Source of the DNA: a virus
IMG/VR virus record: IMGVR_UViG_3300047300_000469
Location: 1-30,832 of that record
Length of the DNA stretch: 30,832 nt
Strand: one strand, 5' to 3'
This document shows positions 14,529-23,651 of the stretch, piece by piece. The translations under genes and the position numbers were made by a program. Each line of letters begins with the position of its first letter. Within the stretch, counting starts at the first letter, position 1. The notes under the pieces are model-generated. The model had not been told where the DNA came from. It saw only the letters and a list, made by a program, of their open reading frames with translations, and ran no database searches.

Positions 14529-14993
14529 TTAATCTTCTAGCAATTTTATAGGCTTCCAGCCTTTTGCAACTAATCTAAGTAGGGCGTGTCGGATTGAATC
14601 CAGCGCGTGTCCAGCACCTCCACGATGCCAATAGTCAAGCTTCTTAATCTTTTCATTGGTAAACATAGCCATAGCATTGGCTGGAGCCTGGAAATAGATG
14701 TCATCCATCATGCGCCCGCTGTCTAGTAGGCATTGTTTGACAATGCCAATTACTTCTAGAGAGTACGGAGCTTGAGAGTTACGCACAGTCTGCGCATTAA
14801 TGATGAATCGTTCGCAAACTACATCTAACGTAGGTAGAATTTCTGAATTACCGAGTACCTCCCGAACAGATGAGGCTACCTCGTGCTGCTCTAGTTCACG
14901 GGACCAGATCTTTACTGGCTCTTGCCCCTTCTCATAGGAAAAGAGCGTCATGCCAGTCATCTTACCTGGGTCAATTGCTAGTACGTACATCAT
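14529..14993 (-). CDS. RuvC-like Holliday junction resolvase
   Basis: A 154-residue RNase H-fold nuclease predicted to cut branched DNA before packaging. VLAIDPGKMTG gives the first catalytic acid (D8), VVCERF the second (E61) and GHALDSIRHAL the H129-x2-D132 end motif typical of phage RuvC-like enzymes. Length is close to the family norm. The ATG overlaps the polymerase stop (ATGA), so both are translated from one message. A second ATG follows at once (Met-Met); either could be used. A hairpin terminator lies just past its stop. Confidence 0.85.
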   Translation of the reverse strand: MMYVLAIDPGKMTGMTLFSYEKGQEPVKIWSRELEQHEVASSVREVLGNSEILPTLDVVCERFIINAQTVRNSQAPYSLEVIGIVKQCLLDSGRMMDDIYFQAPANAMAMFTNEKIKKLDYWHRGGAGHALDSIRHALLRLVAKGWKPIKLLED

Positions 14994-16810
14994 AGATATT
15001 TAGCTCCCCAGTTTTCTAGTGGCCCATCGGCATCTGCGGTCAGCGGCACTGCCCAGCCTTCAGTAGTAGTCATACACTTACGTACTAGCTGCTTAACCTC
15101 TTCCGCATCCTTACGGGGAGCATTAAGGACAATTTCATCGTGCACTGGGACAATTAGGAGATCAGTGAGATCGGCCTGGTCAAGCTTCACTAGGTTTGAC
15201 TTAAATACCTCGGCAGCTCCACCCTGAATTAGGTAATTGACTAGGGTATAGACTCGATCTTCATCACATGGAATTCGACGTCCAGTCCAGGTATTAACAT
15301 AGCCTTGACCCTCGAGCTCCAAACGCTCAGTTCCTCGCTTTTCAACAGCCTTTTGGAATGACTGCATTCCAGGATAGCGACTATCGAAAGCATCAGACAC
15401 TGCACGCATCTGCTCTTCTGGCACGCCTGCGGTTAAGGCCTGTTTAGCCACTCCAGCCCCGTAGAGGCGACCGTAGACTACTCCCTTGATAAGTCCTCGG
15501 CGCTTGTCTGATTTGACCATAGTGGGGTCATTATAGACCTCACGGCCGATCTCGGTGAATGGGTCAGACCCAGTTGCATCAGATCTTAGGAATAGCTGAA
15601 TAAGATTTGGATCCTGAGATAGAGAAGAGAACATACGGAACTCAACCTGATCGAGGTCGGAGGTGATAATCACGTGATCATCATCCTTAGGGAGGAATGC
15701 GCGACGTACAGTATCGTCACCCTTAGGTAGTGTCTGCAAGGCTGGGTTCTGGATAGACATACGTCCAGTACGAGCACCCATCGTATTGATAGAGGGGTGC
15801 ACAAACCCATTTGTATTGTCGTTGATAAAGTTCAAGAAGTATGTATTTGCAACCTTAAGAGCTTGTCGATACTTAAGAGTCGTATCTGCTAGCTGCTTAA
15901 TTTCATCTGTACCGTCAATAGTGAACTTTTTGAGCTGATCCTTAGATGCTGATTTCTGACCCTTATCGGTAAATTCAGTAATCTCAGCGCCCATGCCTTC
16001 AAAGACTTTGACCAGCTGCTGGTTACTTCCAATACTCATTCCGTAGTTCTTTTTAGCCCAGTCGGCTACCTGATCCGTATAGGAAATTAGCTCGTCGTAC
16101 TTCTTCTTTGAATACTCTAGGTCTAGTCGAGCCCCGTTGAGTTCCATTTTTGTAGTAATACGACGAACGTTCATCTCTAGCTCGTATGGCATGCTGTACG
16201 GTTTCCCTGGTGCTGTATACTGCCAAAACTGCTCGAATAGCTTCATAGTGAGTACGGTGTCTAGTGCACCGTAAGACCAGTAGGGTTCGTAGTTAATAGG
16301 AACAGTGCCCCAAGTCCAGCCATTATCAGTCAGTCCGTGGTCTAGGATGCTCTGTAGTGCTGCAGCTCTAGGGTCTACATGCACACGTGTTAACTCTTTG
16401 AGCGCAGCGCTTTCCAGCGGATTAATGATTTTCGACATGATCATCGTGTCATGTGCACGATGCCAGGGGAGCTCCCAATCAGATTGAACGTCGAACCAAC
16501 GAGCCTCGAATGCAATGTTATGACAGACAATAGGACCATCAAAGCGATTCATAGCATCGTAGAAGACACCCTTCCAGTCCTCCCATGGGATAGACCATCC
16601 AGTCTGACCATCACCGACCTGAACTAGACGTAGACGCCCGTGCCAAGGGGAGAAGGCATCCTTACGAGGATTACCTGGAAGCTCCCCCGTCTCGGTGTCG
16701 ATGGCGATTGCATTGAGTGGACGACGTTCGCTTAGCCAAGTCATAAACTCGCTGGCTTTCTCCACTGTATTGACTAAGTGAAGGCCAACTCCCTCTAGTC
16801 CTGCTGTCAT
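14990..16810 (-). CDS. DNA polymerase I (family A) with 3'-5' exonuclease
   Basis: Replicative polymerase of 606 aa. The proofreading domain has AIDTETG (D38, E40), a HNIAFEARWFD segment (98-107) and Y180-x3-D184, so it looks active. The polymerase domain has TSDLDQVEFRM (D385), O-helix R438-x3-K442-x3-Y446-G and PVHDEIVL (H557, D558, E559). Y446 is at the position that in T7 polymerase is also tyrosine and allows dideoxynucleotide use. There is no 5'-3' exonuclease domain, as usual for phage forms. A promoter lies immediately before the ATG (16821-16848). The resolvase gene is coupled downstream. Confidence 0.93.
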   Translation of the reverse strand: MTAGLEGVGLHLVNTVEKASEFMTWLSERRPLNAIAIDTETGELPGNPRKDAFSPWHGRLRLVQVGDGQTGWSIPWEDWKGVFYDAMNRFDGPIVCHNIAFEARWFDVQSDWELPWHRAHDTMIMSKIINPLESAALKELTRVHVDPRAAALQSILDHGLTDNGWTWGTVPINYEPYWSYGALDTVLTMKLFEQFWQYTAPGKPYSMPYELEMNVRRITTKMELNGARLDLEYSKKKYDELISYTDQVADWAKKNYGMSIGSNQQLVKVFEGMGAEITEFTDKGQKSASKDQLKKFTIDGTDEIKQLADTTLKYRQALKVANTYFLNFINDNTNGFVHPSINTMGARTGRMSIQNPALQTLPKGDDTVRRAFLPKDDDHVIITSDLDQVEFRMFSSLSQDPNLIQLFLRSDATGSDPFTEIGREVYNDPTMVKSDKRRGLIKGVVYGRLYGAGVAKQALTAGVPEEQMRAVSDAFDSRYPGMQSFQKAVEKRGTERLELEGQGYVNTWTGRRIPCDEDRVYTLVNYLIQGGAAEVFKSNLVKLDQADLTDLLIVPVHDEIVLNAPRKDAEEVKQLVRKCMTTTEGWAVPLTADADGPLENWGAKYL

Positions 16811-16820
16811 TTAGTGTCTT

Positions 16821-16848
16821 TCTATAGTGTGCTACGGAATTATTTCAA
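16821..16848 (-). promoter_or_regulatory. Promoter for DNA polymerase, nearly leaderless
   Basis: On the - strand TTGAAA (16848-16843), a 16-bp spacer and TATAGA (16826-16821) overlap the end of the preceding gene. Only 10 nt separate the -10 from the polymerase ATG at 16810, so the 5' leader would be about 3-4 nt. No good Shine-Dalgarno is present. This mirrors the arrangement at 8572-8600. Confidence 0.48.
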
Positions 16849-17305
16849 TAGTATAAGCACTTTCTATTTCACTGTCAACTTTAGCTGCCTGATCAAGCAA
16901 TCTTCTAGCTACTGATGTTAAGTAGTGTGAGTCAGTCTCCTCATCATACTTATATAGCGCATCTACTATTTCTACTGGGTCAGAGGTTACCATAGCCCAG
17001 TGGCGATGTTTTTCAGGAAAAACTAGGTCAAGAGTTTCGCTAGGATTGCAGCCATCACATGGGACAGATCTAGAGTCTAGCTTTGATGTAGCTATTTCTG
17101 TCAGCTTATATCTAGATGTCATAGGGCATGCCGCTCCATGAAATACTAAGGACACGCCAGTGCGCGATAGTATATATGTTCCACTATCTGTTCGATAGAG
17201 CTCAAATTCAATCCATCTGGTAGAGAACCTACGCTCCGACGTGGACTCAGCAAGTTTTCTCCCATTGAACTGTAAAGTTCTATCCTTATCCTTAACTGAA
17301 TACAT
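16832..17305 (-). CDS. Unknown protein
   Basis: A 157-residue protein with no recognised family. The first 90 residues look beta-rich (RTLQFNGRKLAE, WIEFELYRTDSGTYILSRTG, VSLVFHG), with cysteines at CPMTSRYK and VPCDGCNP that could bind metal. The rest is helical and acidic (a YKYDEETDSHYL segment, then ARRLLDQAAKVDSEIESA). It starts 2 nt after the stop of the 108-residue gene and ends just before the polymerase, straddling the tail and replication regions. No function assigned. Confidence 0.6.
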   Translation of the reverse strand: MYSVKDKDRTLQFNGRKLAESTSERRFSTRWIEFELYRTDSGTYILSRTGVSLVFHGAACPMTSRYKLTEIATSKLDSRSVPCDGCNPSETLDLVFPEKHRHWAMVTSDPVEIVDALYKYDEETDSHYLTSVARRLLDQAAKVDSEIESAYTIEIIP

Positions 17306-17307
17306 AA

Positions 17308-17634
17308 TTATCCTAGGTCTGGCGGCAATAAGCTAGGATCGAAGATCATTAGAGCAGTCTGGGTCTCCTTGTAGGCCTTACCGATCATATTTCTAGTGAT
17401 GTCGGTAGGTGTAGACCCTACAGTAGCTAAGTAATCAGACGTCTCCCTAAGCTTATCTGACATAAGCAAAAAGTATTGAGCAAGCACCTCTGGAGCTGCT
17501 TGTCTTACCTCGAACATGGTTGCTTCAGTCTCGGCTAGCGGGATATCATTAACGTCTAGATAGATTTGTCGGTAAAAAGTCAACACACCCGAGTCACCAT
17601 CTCTAACCGTGTATCTTACAACTGTCTCTGGCAT
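17308..17634 (-). CDS. Unknown protein behind tail fibre
   Basis: A 108-residue protein: a beta-rich start (VVRYTVRDGDSGVLTFYRQIYLD), then helices (EVLAQYFLLMSDKLRETSDYLATVG) and a proline-rich end (LLPPDLG). No family recognised. It starts 1 nt after the stop of the tail fibre gene, which makes an accessory or fibre-assembly role plausible by position only. Confidence 0.6.
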   Translation of the reverse strand: MPETVVRYTVRDGDSGVLTFYRQIYLDVNDIPLAETEATMFEVRQAAPEVLAQYFLLMSDKLRETSDYLATVGSTPTDITRNMIGKAYKETQTALMIFDPSLLPPDLG

Positions 17635-17635
17635 A

Positions 17636-20581
17636 TTAGCCCCTCTCTGTCTTTAGGATGTTTAGCTCTTCCTGCAGATTTCTAACCTGCTCTGATAATT
17701 CTTTTACTGCTTGAAGTAGTACTGGTGTAAAAGCTTCATATCTCATTGTATAGGCCCGAGTACCGTCTGGCAGTGGTGTCCCGTCCCCAGTTCCAATGAA
17801 TACATCGGTCGACTCGGGGGATAGATTTTGAAGGCTAGCTAAAACATCCTGGGCTATAACACCGAATTTTAGTTTATTAGTTGAATCAGCTTTCCAGTTG
17901 TATGACACAGGCGAGATGGAATTTATAAACTCTAACCCTAGATGCAGAGGTTGTATATTAGTCTTAAGTCGCTCATCCGAATAGGCGTCAGCCTTCTTCA
18001 GGGTACCAGTCCACCTATCGGCGTAGACATAGTGATTTACACCAGCAACGCTAACGTCTGTAAGTGCAGCGGCCCCGTAGGTGCCATCTGAGTACACAGC
18101 TGATGCCGATGCAGTAAGCATGGTGTCTACCGATGAGCTGAATCTAAATCTTAAGGCGTCTAGAGCGCCATCTAGCTGAACGATCGGATATGAGCCACTA
18201 GTTCTAATAGTTCCACCAGAGATAGTACCGCTATTAGTTATAGACGTGGTCACTGCCTTATCTACGTAGCAAGTACCGTTACTGGCATACAATCTGAAGT
18301 TAGATGCTCCAGCAGTATCGTATCCAAAAATACCATTCTTGTTAATGGTCACATGTTGCGCAGAAGTAGCAGACGTCGCTACTCGGATAACTCTACCGTT
18401 AAGGAGATAGGTACTAATTGCATCAGCGCCAATAGATTCAGCTGCAATACTCTCAGTATAGATCATACCGCCATCTATGTAGGTGGTACCTGGGTAGTAA
18501 ACCTGAAACGCTAGAGCGTTGGCAGCATCATGCGCATTGTTCGCTAGAGTTTTTGCCGCGCTGGCCGCTGTGTTAGCTGCATTAGCTGTAGTGTTAGCCG
18601 CGTCTGCTGTAGTTTTCGCTCCATCTGCTGTTGTTTTCACGGCAGCTAGATCTGGAATATTAGCTCCAGAACCAATAGTTACCGCACCATTAGCCGAGTT
18701 TATAGAAAAAGTTGGTGTAGTACCGTTATATGCCGTCAATCCAGTAGACGTTAGGGTTATACCAGAGCTAGTGCCGTTAGCTCTAGTCGTAATATATCCA
18801 CCAGTCAGCATAGTCGCTGTGACGTTACCGACATCCATCTGCAGAGCAGTGATCGAGTTAGCTTTAATGATATTTGCGTTAATCTCGATAGCTTGAACTA
18901 GCTGCCCAGTGATGTTTATGCCAACAATGTTCTCGCCAGTTACTAGAGTGCCCTTAGGTACGTTGGCAGTCTGGATGATGCTAGCAATTTTTTGAGCATC
19001 CACTAATGAGCTAGTTATAGCCGATACTGCTGCCGACTGTAAGCTATATGATCCCGCTGCTAGTCCACGAAGACGGAGTCTATAGTAATAAGTTGAACCG
19101 ATAGTTGTAGTAGAGTCAACAAATATGGCATTAGCTACGGCATTAACCGTGCCAATCAGGGTAGTGGCATCGCAGTTAAAACTAGCTGATAGACCTCGGT
19201 GAATTTCTAAAATCCAACCATCAGCGGGGGCTGGCTGGTTGTTTGTCATCTTACCGTCCCACGTAAGCGTGACAGTCCCTAGGTGGATTTTTGTTGTAGG
19301 AGCAGTTGGCGTCAACGAGGAGAGCGGTACCGTAGTTGGAGCTGGCATAGTATAGTTACCAGCTAGAACGGTAGAATCGTTCAGACCACTATCAAAAGCA
19401 GTCACCTGAAAGTTGTAGGTTGCGCTAGGCTCCCAAGTATACGCTGACCCATCATCATGGTACTCAGTTGTACCGATAACCTGCTTCATATCGGTCCACT
19501 TACTATCAGTAGACTTCTTCCACCTAATGTGATACCCAACTAAATCTGTTAGATCTTTATTGGCGGCTGTCTTTGTGGGTGCAGTCCAAGATACATCAAC
19601 GTTTGCTGATATGTACTTTCCAGCTATGACTGATAGGACAGCAGTTACACTTAGGGCAGTAGGTGGTTTAGGTGGATCATTGTCATCTGGAGCTGGATTA
19701 GCTGTAGACCAAGCAGTCCATCTAACTCCATCCCAGTAGTAAACGGTGGAGTCTGAGGTATTTGTCCAAGTAGACCCAACTGCGCAGTATTTTCTAGCCA
19801 CCGCTGCCACATATTTGCCAGCAGAGGCTATGTCTACGGTACCTGTAGGCGTATCCACTCCAGCAGTTAGAGTGTAAGTTATAGTGTTGCCAGATTTACT
19901 TGCCACTTTGAAGAGGCCGTCAGTGCCAAACGCTGTCGCATTCTGAGCAAATATATCTACATGGACTACGTCACCTACCTCAAACTGAGGGGCTGCATTT
20001 AAAGTTAGAGTTACAGTATTTCCAGTAATGCTATACGAGTTTATAGCTCGTTTAGTTACTAACTGCTTCCTTGATGTCCAGCTGGACGGGGCTTGGGTCT
20101 CTGGGACAAAAGTATATGTATTGGTAATAACAACACCAGAGGTTTGCCCCTGAGTAGGGTCCTGTCTCCACGACTGCCTACCAGTCCAGGGTGCCACATC
20201 GGCAGAGGTCACCTTAAAGGACTCTCCGTCTACATCTATTAGATTGCCAGCAGTAGTGGCATGTATTCCACTAACCTCTAGTATGGAGTCTTTAGCTGCA
20301 TCTAGGTCTCCCTGAAGGAATATCTCCACTCGGTCACTCGATAGCTTAGATCCAGGTATGCCCTTAGGATATACCCAGGCGCTCTCTACTCTGATAAATT
20401 GGTTAGGAGCACTACTACCTACAAATGTCTCTGGAGCAGGAGTAGTAGTGCTAGTGGATGTAGCTGCAGCAACCTGCGCGGAAGTTAGAAGACTGATTGG
20501 GCGTAGCTCTACGCTACGAACTCTTTGATCTAGTCTACTTACTAATGTACTTAGTTTTCTACGACGTTTTCTAATACCCAT
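17636..20581 (-). CDS. Tail fibre with Fn3 domains and C-terminal S74 chaperone
   Basis: A 981-residue receptor-binding fibre candidate. Order: short basic N-terminus; beta module about 175-260 of the kind shared with the tail-tip and tail tube proteins; two fibronectin type III-like domains (about 305-410, 430-525); a stem with GQLVQAIEINANIIKANSIT; an Ala/Thr/Asn heptad-like helical stretch near 650-690; beta-rich distal part; and a C-terminal intramolecular chaperone. The chaperone begins at SDERLKTNIQ, with the predicted self-cleavage serine at about residue 868, and ends in a coiled coil. In the endosialidase-type family the last about 110 residues trimerise the fibre and then cut themselves off. 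The ATG has AAGG upstream and overlaps the previous gene by 11 nt. Host specificity probably lies in the region before residue 868. Confidence 0.85.
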   Translation of the reverse strand: MGIRKRRRKLSTLVSRLDQRVRSVELRPISLLTSAQVAAATSTSTTTPAPETFVGSSAPNQFIRVESAWVYPKGIPGSKLSSDRVEIFLQGDLDAAKDSILEVSGIHATTAGNLIDVDGESFKVTSADVAPWTGRQSWRQDPTQGQTSGVVITNTYTFVPETQAPSSWTSRKQLVTKRAINSYSITGNTVTLTLNAAPQFEVGDVVHVDIFAQNATAFGTDGLFKVASKSGNTITYTLTAGVDTPTGTVDIASAGKYVAAVARKYCAVGSTWTNTSDSTVYYWDGVRWTAWSTANPAPDDNDPPKPPTALSVTAVLSVIAGKYISANVDVSWTAPTKTAANKDLTDLVGYHIRWKKSTDSKWTDMKQVIGTTEYHDDGSAYTWEPSATYNFQVTAFDSGLNDSTVLAGNYTMPAPTTVPLSSLTPTAPTTKIHLGTVTLTWDGKMTNNQPAPADGWILEIHRGLSASFNCDATTLIGTVNAVANAIFVDSTTTIGSTYYYRLRLRGLAAGSYSLQSAAVSAITSSLVDAQKIASIIQTANVPKGTLVTGENIVGINITGQLVQAIEINANIIKANSITALQMDVGNVTATMLTGGYITTRANGTSSGITLTSTGLTAYNGTTPTFSINSANGAVTIGSGANIPDLAAVKTTADGAKTTADAANTTANAANTAASAAKTLANNAHDAANALAFQVYYPGTTYIDGGMIYTESIAAESIGADAISTYLLNGRVIRVATSATSAQHVTINKNGIFGYDTAGASNFRLYASNGTCYVDKAVTTSITNSGTISGGTIRTSGSYPIVQLDGALDALRFRFSSSVDTMLTASASAVYSDGTYGAAALTDVSVAGVNHYVYADRWTGTLKKADAYSDERLKTNIQPLHLGLEFINSISPVSYNWKADSTNKLKFGVIAQDVLASLQNLSPESTDVFIGTGDGTPLPDGTRAYTMRYEAFTPVLLQAVKELSEQVRNLQEELNILKTERG

Positions 20582-22673
20582 TGAATGCCTTACCGTCCTT
20601 GATTAAGACGCCAGAGATAGGAATTGCTGGCTCAGTGACTAGGTCCAAACTAACCTCTTCTGGGTAGCTAGGCGTGTCAGGTACCTTCACATCATACGAA
20701 ATAATTTTTCTCACTAGTACACCATTATCGGTACCATAGTCTTGCTCCAAATAGCTGTCAGCTCTTAGGGAGACAAAGTCGTCATTAAGCTTAATAGAGC
20801 ACCAATCTCCAGGGCTATATGTGCCAAGCATTGGATGAGCAGATCCATTTACCGAGATACTGAAAGTACTTATTGGCGGGACCGATTCCTCTAACAGCCT
20901 AGAGGCTTGCTTCCACAGTACTGTCTCTTCTAAGGAGTCCAGATCGTCTACAGCATCCAAAATAGGCCAGCCTTCACGTAGTAGTCCGTGGTTAATTGCG
21001 GCTGAATATGGCTGGCTAGCCTCACTCGATAAGTTAGAGTCCTTACCTTGGACAAAGAATCTTGTGGCAGAATCATCTGCATTTTCTTCGAACTGAGCCT
21101 CTAAAACATTTCCAGGGTACTCGAAAATTAGCTGATCTGCGCCGTAAGCACTAGCAGGGATAGCTCCAGAAAAACCATCTCCTTGGTCTGCCAACCACGT
21201 AGTCAAACTTTCTGGCTTTAGCGGTAGAAACTTAAAATACTTCTTAAAGGAGTTAGTCGCTTGGTCATATGTGCAATCGACACGATACTCAAAACCACCA
21301 GGCTTAGTCGAGTACTCATCGAAGATGTCAGCCACTGTCTTAAGCTGGTAACCACGAATCGTTGGGTTAGCCTCTAGTTTCCCGCTATACGCAGCGTTTT
21401 GGCTAAAATCAAATCCTATGTCGCCTAATGAAGTCAGTTCTCCATATGTGCCATACTCAGCGGACGCAGTCTGGGTCACGGTAGGTAGGGGGCTGCCGCT
21501 GGCATCAGTGTAGCTAGTTGCAATGTCGGCACCGTATTGGACAACTGTAAATCTAGTTGCAGACGGGACCTCATAGACTCGGGCGAACCCATCGAAAGTC
21601 TGACTGACGTTAGACAGCAATACGATATCGTCTACCTGCAACGAATGCGCAGAACTGGTATCTAGTGTAGAAACATTAGATTTTCTAGAAAAGCTCGTGA
21701 CAGTCTTTACAGATGATTGCACCGTAGCAGTAGCGACATTTGATCCAGTGTTGGCATACGTAAATGTGTAGTCGTCAATAATAGATATGACCTGAGCTTC
21801 TTTATTGTTGAATCCAGACCCGACTCGTACGCCTTCAATCGCTACTTTTTGCCCAGGGACTAGCTCTTGCTTTTTGTGCGTAGTGACCGTAGCGACATTA
21901 TTGCTGCGACTTATACTAGCTATCTCATTAAATAGGGTGACTCCTGGCCTGATTAGGTCATTAGCAAAGTCAAAATCAAATAGGTCAGTAGTGAGTTCGC
22001 GCATTAAGTCAGTCACATAGTTGTATGTGTCCTGTCGCGTTTCGATAGTTATCGGGTTATCTTCACCGATTGATAGCGTAGGGATTGTCTTCTCTGCCCC
22101 GCTAGAATCTGTATATGTGGCTGGAACGGTTATAACTGATCTACTATCGCTAGTCAGCCCAACCGTGAGAACCTCAAAGTAGCCATTGTACAGTGCATAG
22201 TCATCTGACCAGTACAGATAGACAGCCTCTCCAACCTGGAAATCGTACTGCCCGCCAGATAGGGTGACTGTCAGTGTGCCAGATGCGCTCTCTGCAGTTG
22301 CTTCATATGAACTACTCCAAGTCTTCCACACCACCCTATGAGCTAGGTAGCTGGGGAACTCGGCTGCAGATACTGACAAAATTTTATCGACTAGGCTATA
22401 GGTTCTACCCCAAATGATTCCGCCCCACACGCAGATGCCATTTCTAACTACATATAGAGCAGTTCTACCAGGCAAGGTATTCTCGTACACATTTAGGTTA
22501 TATGTGTCGGGGGTTACAGCAATATCTCCGCTAAACCCGCCAGCTTCGGTAAGGGACCTACCATAAGATACGCCCCTAAATGGCATCTCGGCTAGTAGCT
22601 CGTTAGTCATCAAGTCGCAGACAAAATAGCGGTATTCTACCGCTTGATTGTCTGGTGACGTAGCTGTTGCCAT
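20571..22673 (-). CDS. Minor tail protein, tail-tip (Tal / Gp37-like)
   Basis: A 700-residue tail-tip protein. The N-terminus (YRYFVCDLMTNELLAEMPF, then YVVRNGICVWGGIIWGRTY) fits the Siphovirus ReqiPepy6 Gp37-like or Tal group found after Dit. It holds three copies of a beta module in which a short strand is followed by GD/GE-like turns: about residues 128-200, 265-325 and 330-395 (examples LVPGQKVAIEG, LQVDDIVLLS). The C-terminal 250 residues return to tail-tip-like sequence (FLPLKPESL, QLIFEYPGNVLEAQ, YLEQDYGTDNG). A possible extended -10 promoter lies in front (22703-22711). No enzymatic motif was seen. Confidence 0.72.
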   Translation of the reverse strand: MATATSPDNQAVEYRYFVCDLMTNELLAEMPFRGVSYGRSLTEAGGFSGDIAVTPDTYNLNVYENTLPGRTALYVVRNGICVWGGIIWGRTYSLVDKILSVSAAEFPSYLAHRVVWKTWSSSYEATAESASGTLTVTLSGGQYDFQVGEAVYLYWSDDYALYNGYFEVLTVGLTSDSRSVITVPATYTDSSGAEKTIPTLSIGEDNPITIETRQDTYNYVTDLMRELTTDLFDFDFANDLIRPGVTLFNEIASISRSNNVATVTTHKKQELVPGQKVAIEGVRVGSGFNNKEAQVISIIDDYTFTYANTGSNVATATVQSSVKTVTSFSRKSNVSTLDTSSAHSLQVDDIVLLSNVSQTFDGFARVYEVPSATRFTVVQYGADIATSYTDASGSPLPTVTQTASAEYGTYGELTSLGDIGFDFSQNAAYSGKLEANPTIRGYQLKTVADIFDEYSTKPGGFEYRVDCTYDQATNSFKKYFKFLPLKPESLTTWLADQGDGFSGAIPASAYGADQLIFEYPGNVLEAQFEENADDSATRFFVQGKDSNLSSEASQPYSAAINHGLLREGWPILDAVDDLDSLEETVLWKQASRLLEESVPPISTFSISVNGSAHPMLGTYSPGDWCSIKLNDDFVSLRADSYLEQDYGTDNGVLVRKIISYDVKVPDTPSYPEEVSLDLVTEPAIPISGVLIKDGKAFNGY

Positions 22674-22702
22674 AATATGTCCTTTTAGTGTCGTTACTAT
22701 CT

Positions 22703-22711
22703 ATTGTAGCA
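22703..22711 (-). promoter_or_regulatory. Possible extended -10 promoter
   Basis: On the - strand TGCTACAAT combines a TG-n extension with a -10 matching TATAAT at 5 of 6 bases. There is no clear -35, which extended -10 promoters can lack. The start would be about 23 nt before the tail-tip gene, whose ATG has AAAGGA upstream. Confidence 0.35.
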
Positions 22712-22712
22712 G

Positions 22713-23651
22713 TTATCCGATCCAGCCAGATCTCCAATAAACTCGACATTTAGCAGTACTGGTAGGGTTAGAAGTGTCCTCAAACTCAATGGTACTTGTA
22801 CCAGGTGGCAGGTATAGCCAATCCACCAAAACCGCAGCCTTAGCTCTACCATTGGTAATGGTAGCTCCTTGAACTAGAAGCACCTCTCTATTGTGAGTAT
22901 CTATCTCTAGAGACTGCGAGCTAGTCGTAGATCCTACTATTGTGATAGTTTGTCCGCTAGCTGGCATGGTTATAAGCGCTGGGCTATCTGGGGTGGAGTG
23001 TAGTGCTCCAGTTATCTCAAATACGAGGGGTACTGGAACGTTGCCTGAGTTAGTGAATGATTTAGCCCCGCCAGATGATATGTCTTGATAGTTGTATCCA
23101 TCAGGCATCCCGTCGACATACTCATACTTAATCGGGTCTACTGCTTTTAGACCAATAGAGAAATCGTGTCTTCCTCTAGCATTAACGCTTGTAATCTGAG
23201 GAGCCCCACTAAGCCTCACATATGCTGCCCTAGTAGGATTCTCATTGACGATCAACCACCCGCCAGTTTTCACTAAATTGACTGCGTTTAAAAGAGCAGT
23301 TCTAGCCGCAGGGGCATCCTCTGGTTTCTGTGGTAGGAACGAGCCAGTTAGGGTTATCATACGATTGGCCCAGCGGCCAACCGCATCGTATGATCCGTCA
23401 CCCCATCCACGTGGTAGGTCTGGCAGCTCTGGCTCAGGTAGTGTCCACCACCCCTGGATATCAGTAACTACCCATACGACGTCATTAGAGTCTATGGTAT
23501 TTAAGGTTAGGCCATTAATTTCAACATCAGCGTTCAGCTTCATACCAGATAGGTACGGAATAGGCTGCTTACTTAGTGCCTTATTGACAATTCTATTTTC
23601 TTCTGCTTGAACCGACGGCTCAGCAATTGTTGGCTCGTAGTATTCTGCCAT
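22713..23651 (-). CDS. Dit-like distal tail protein
   Basis: A 312-residue protein between tape measure and tail-tip genes, the usual place of the distal tail (Dit) hub. The body reads like one: VEINGLTLNTIDSNDVVWVV early, RMITLTGSFLPQKPEDAPAA in the middle and HDFSIGLKAVDPIKY at the end of the first domain, then a galectin-like beta domain (about 200-312). The ATG shares a base with the tape measure stop (TAATG, 23649-23653). Dit hexamers join the tail tube to the tip complex; this role is inferred from position and general pattern. Confidence 0.75.
   Translation of the reverse strand: MAEYYEPTIAEPSVQAEENRIVNKALSKQPIPYLSGMKLNADVEINGLTLNTIDSNDVVWVVTDIQGWWTLPEPELPDLPRGWGDGSYDAVGRWANRMITLTGSFLPQKPEDAPAARTALLNAVNLVKTGGWLIVNENPTRAAYVRLSGAPQITSVNARGRHDFSIGLKAVDPIKYEYVDGMPDGYNYQDISSGGAKSFTNSGNVPVPLVFEITGALHSTPDSPALITMPASGQTITIVGSTTSSQSLEIDTHNREVLLVQGATITNGRAKAAVLVDWLYLPPGTSTIEFEDTSNPTSTAKCRVYWRSGWIG

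Noticed and set aside
18519-18896. 125-codon ORF on the + strand opposite the tail fibre
   Set aside because: Its low-complexity Ala/Val pattern is the reverse reading of the fibre's Ala/Thr/Asn heptad region, and it has no ribosome site.
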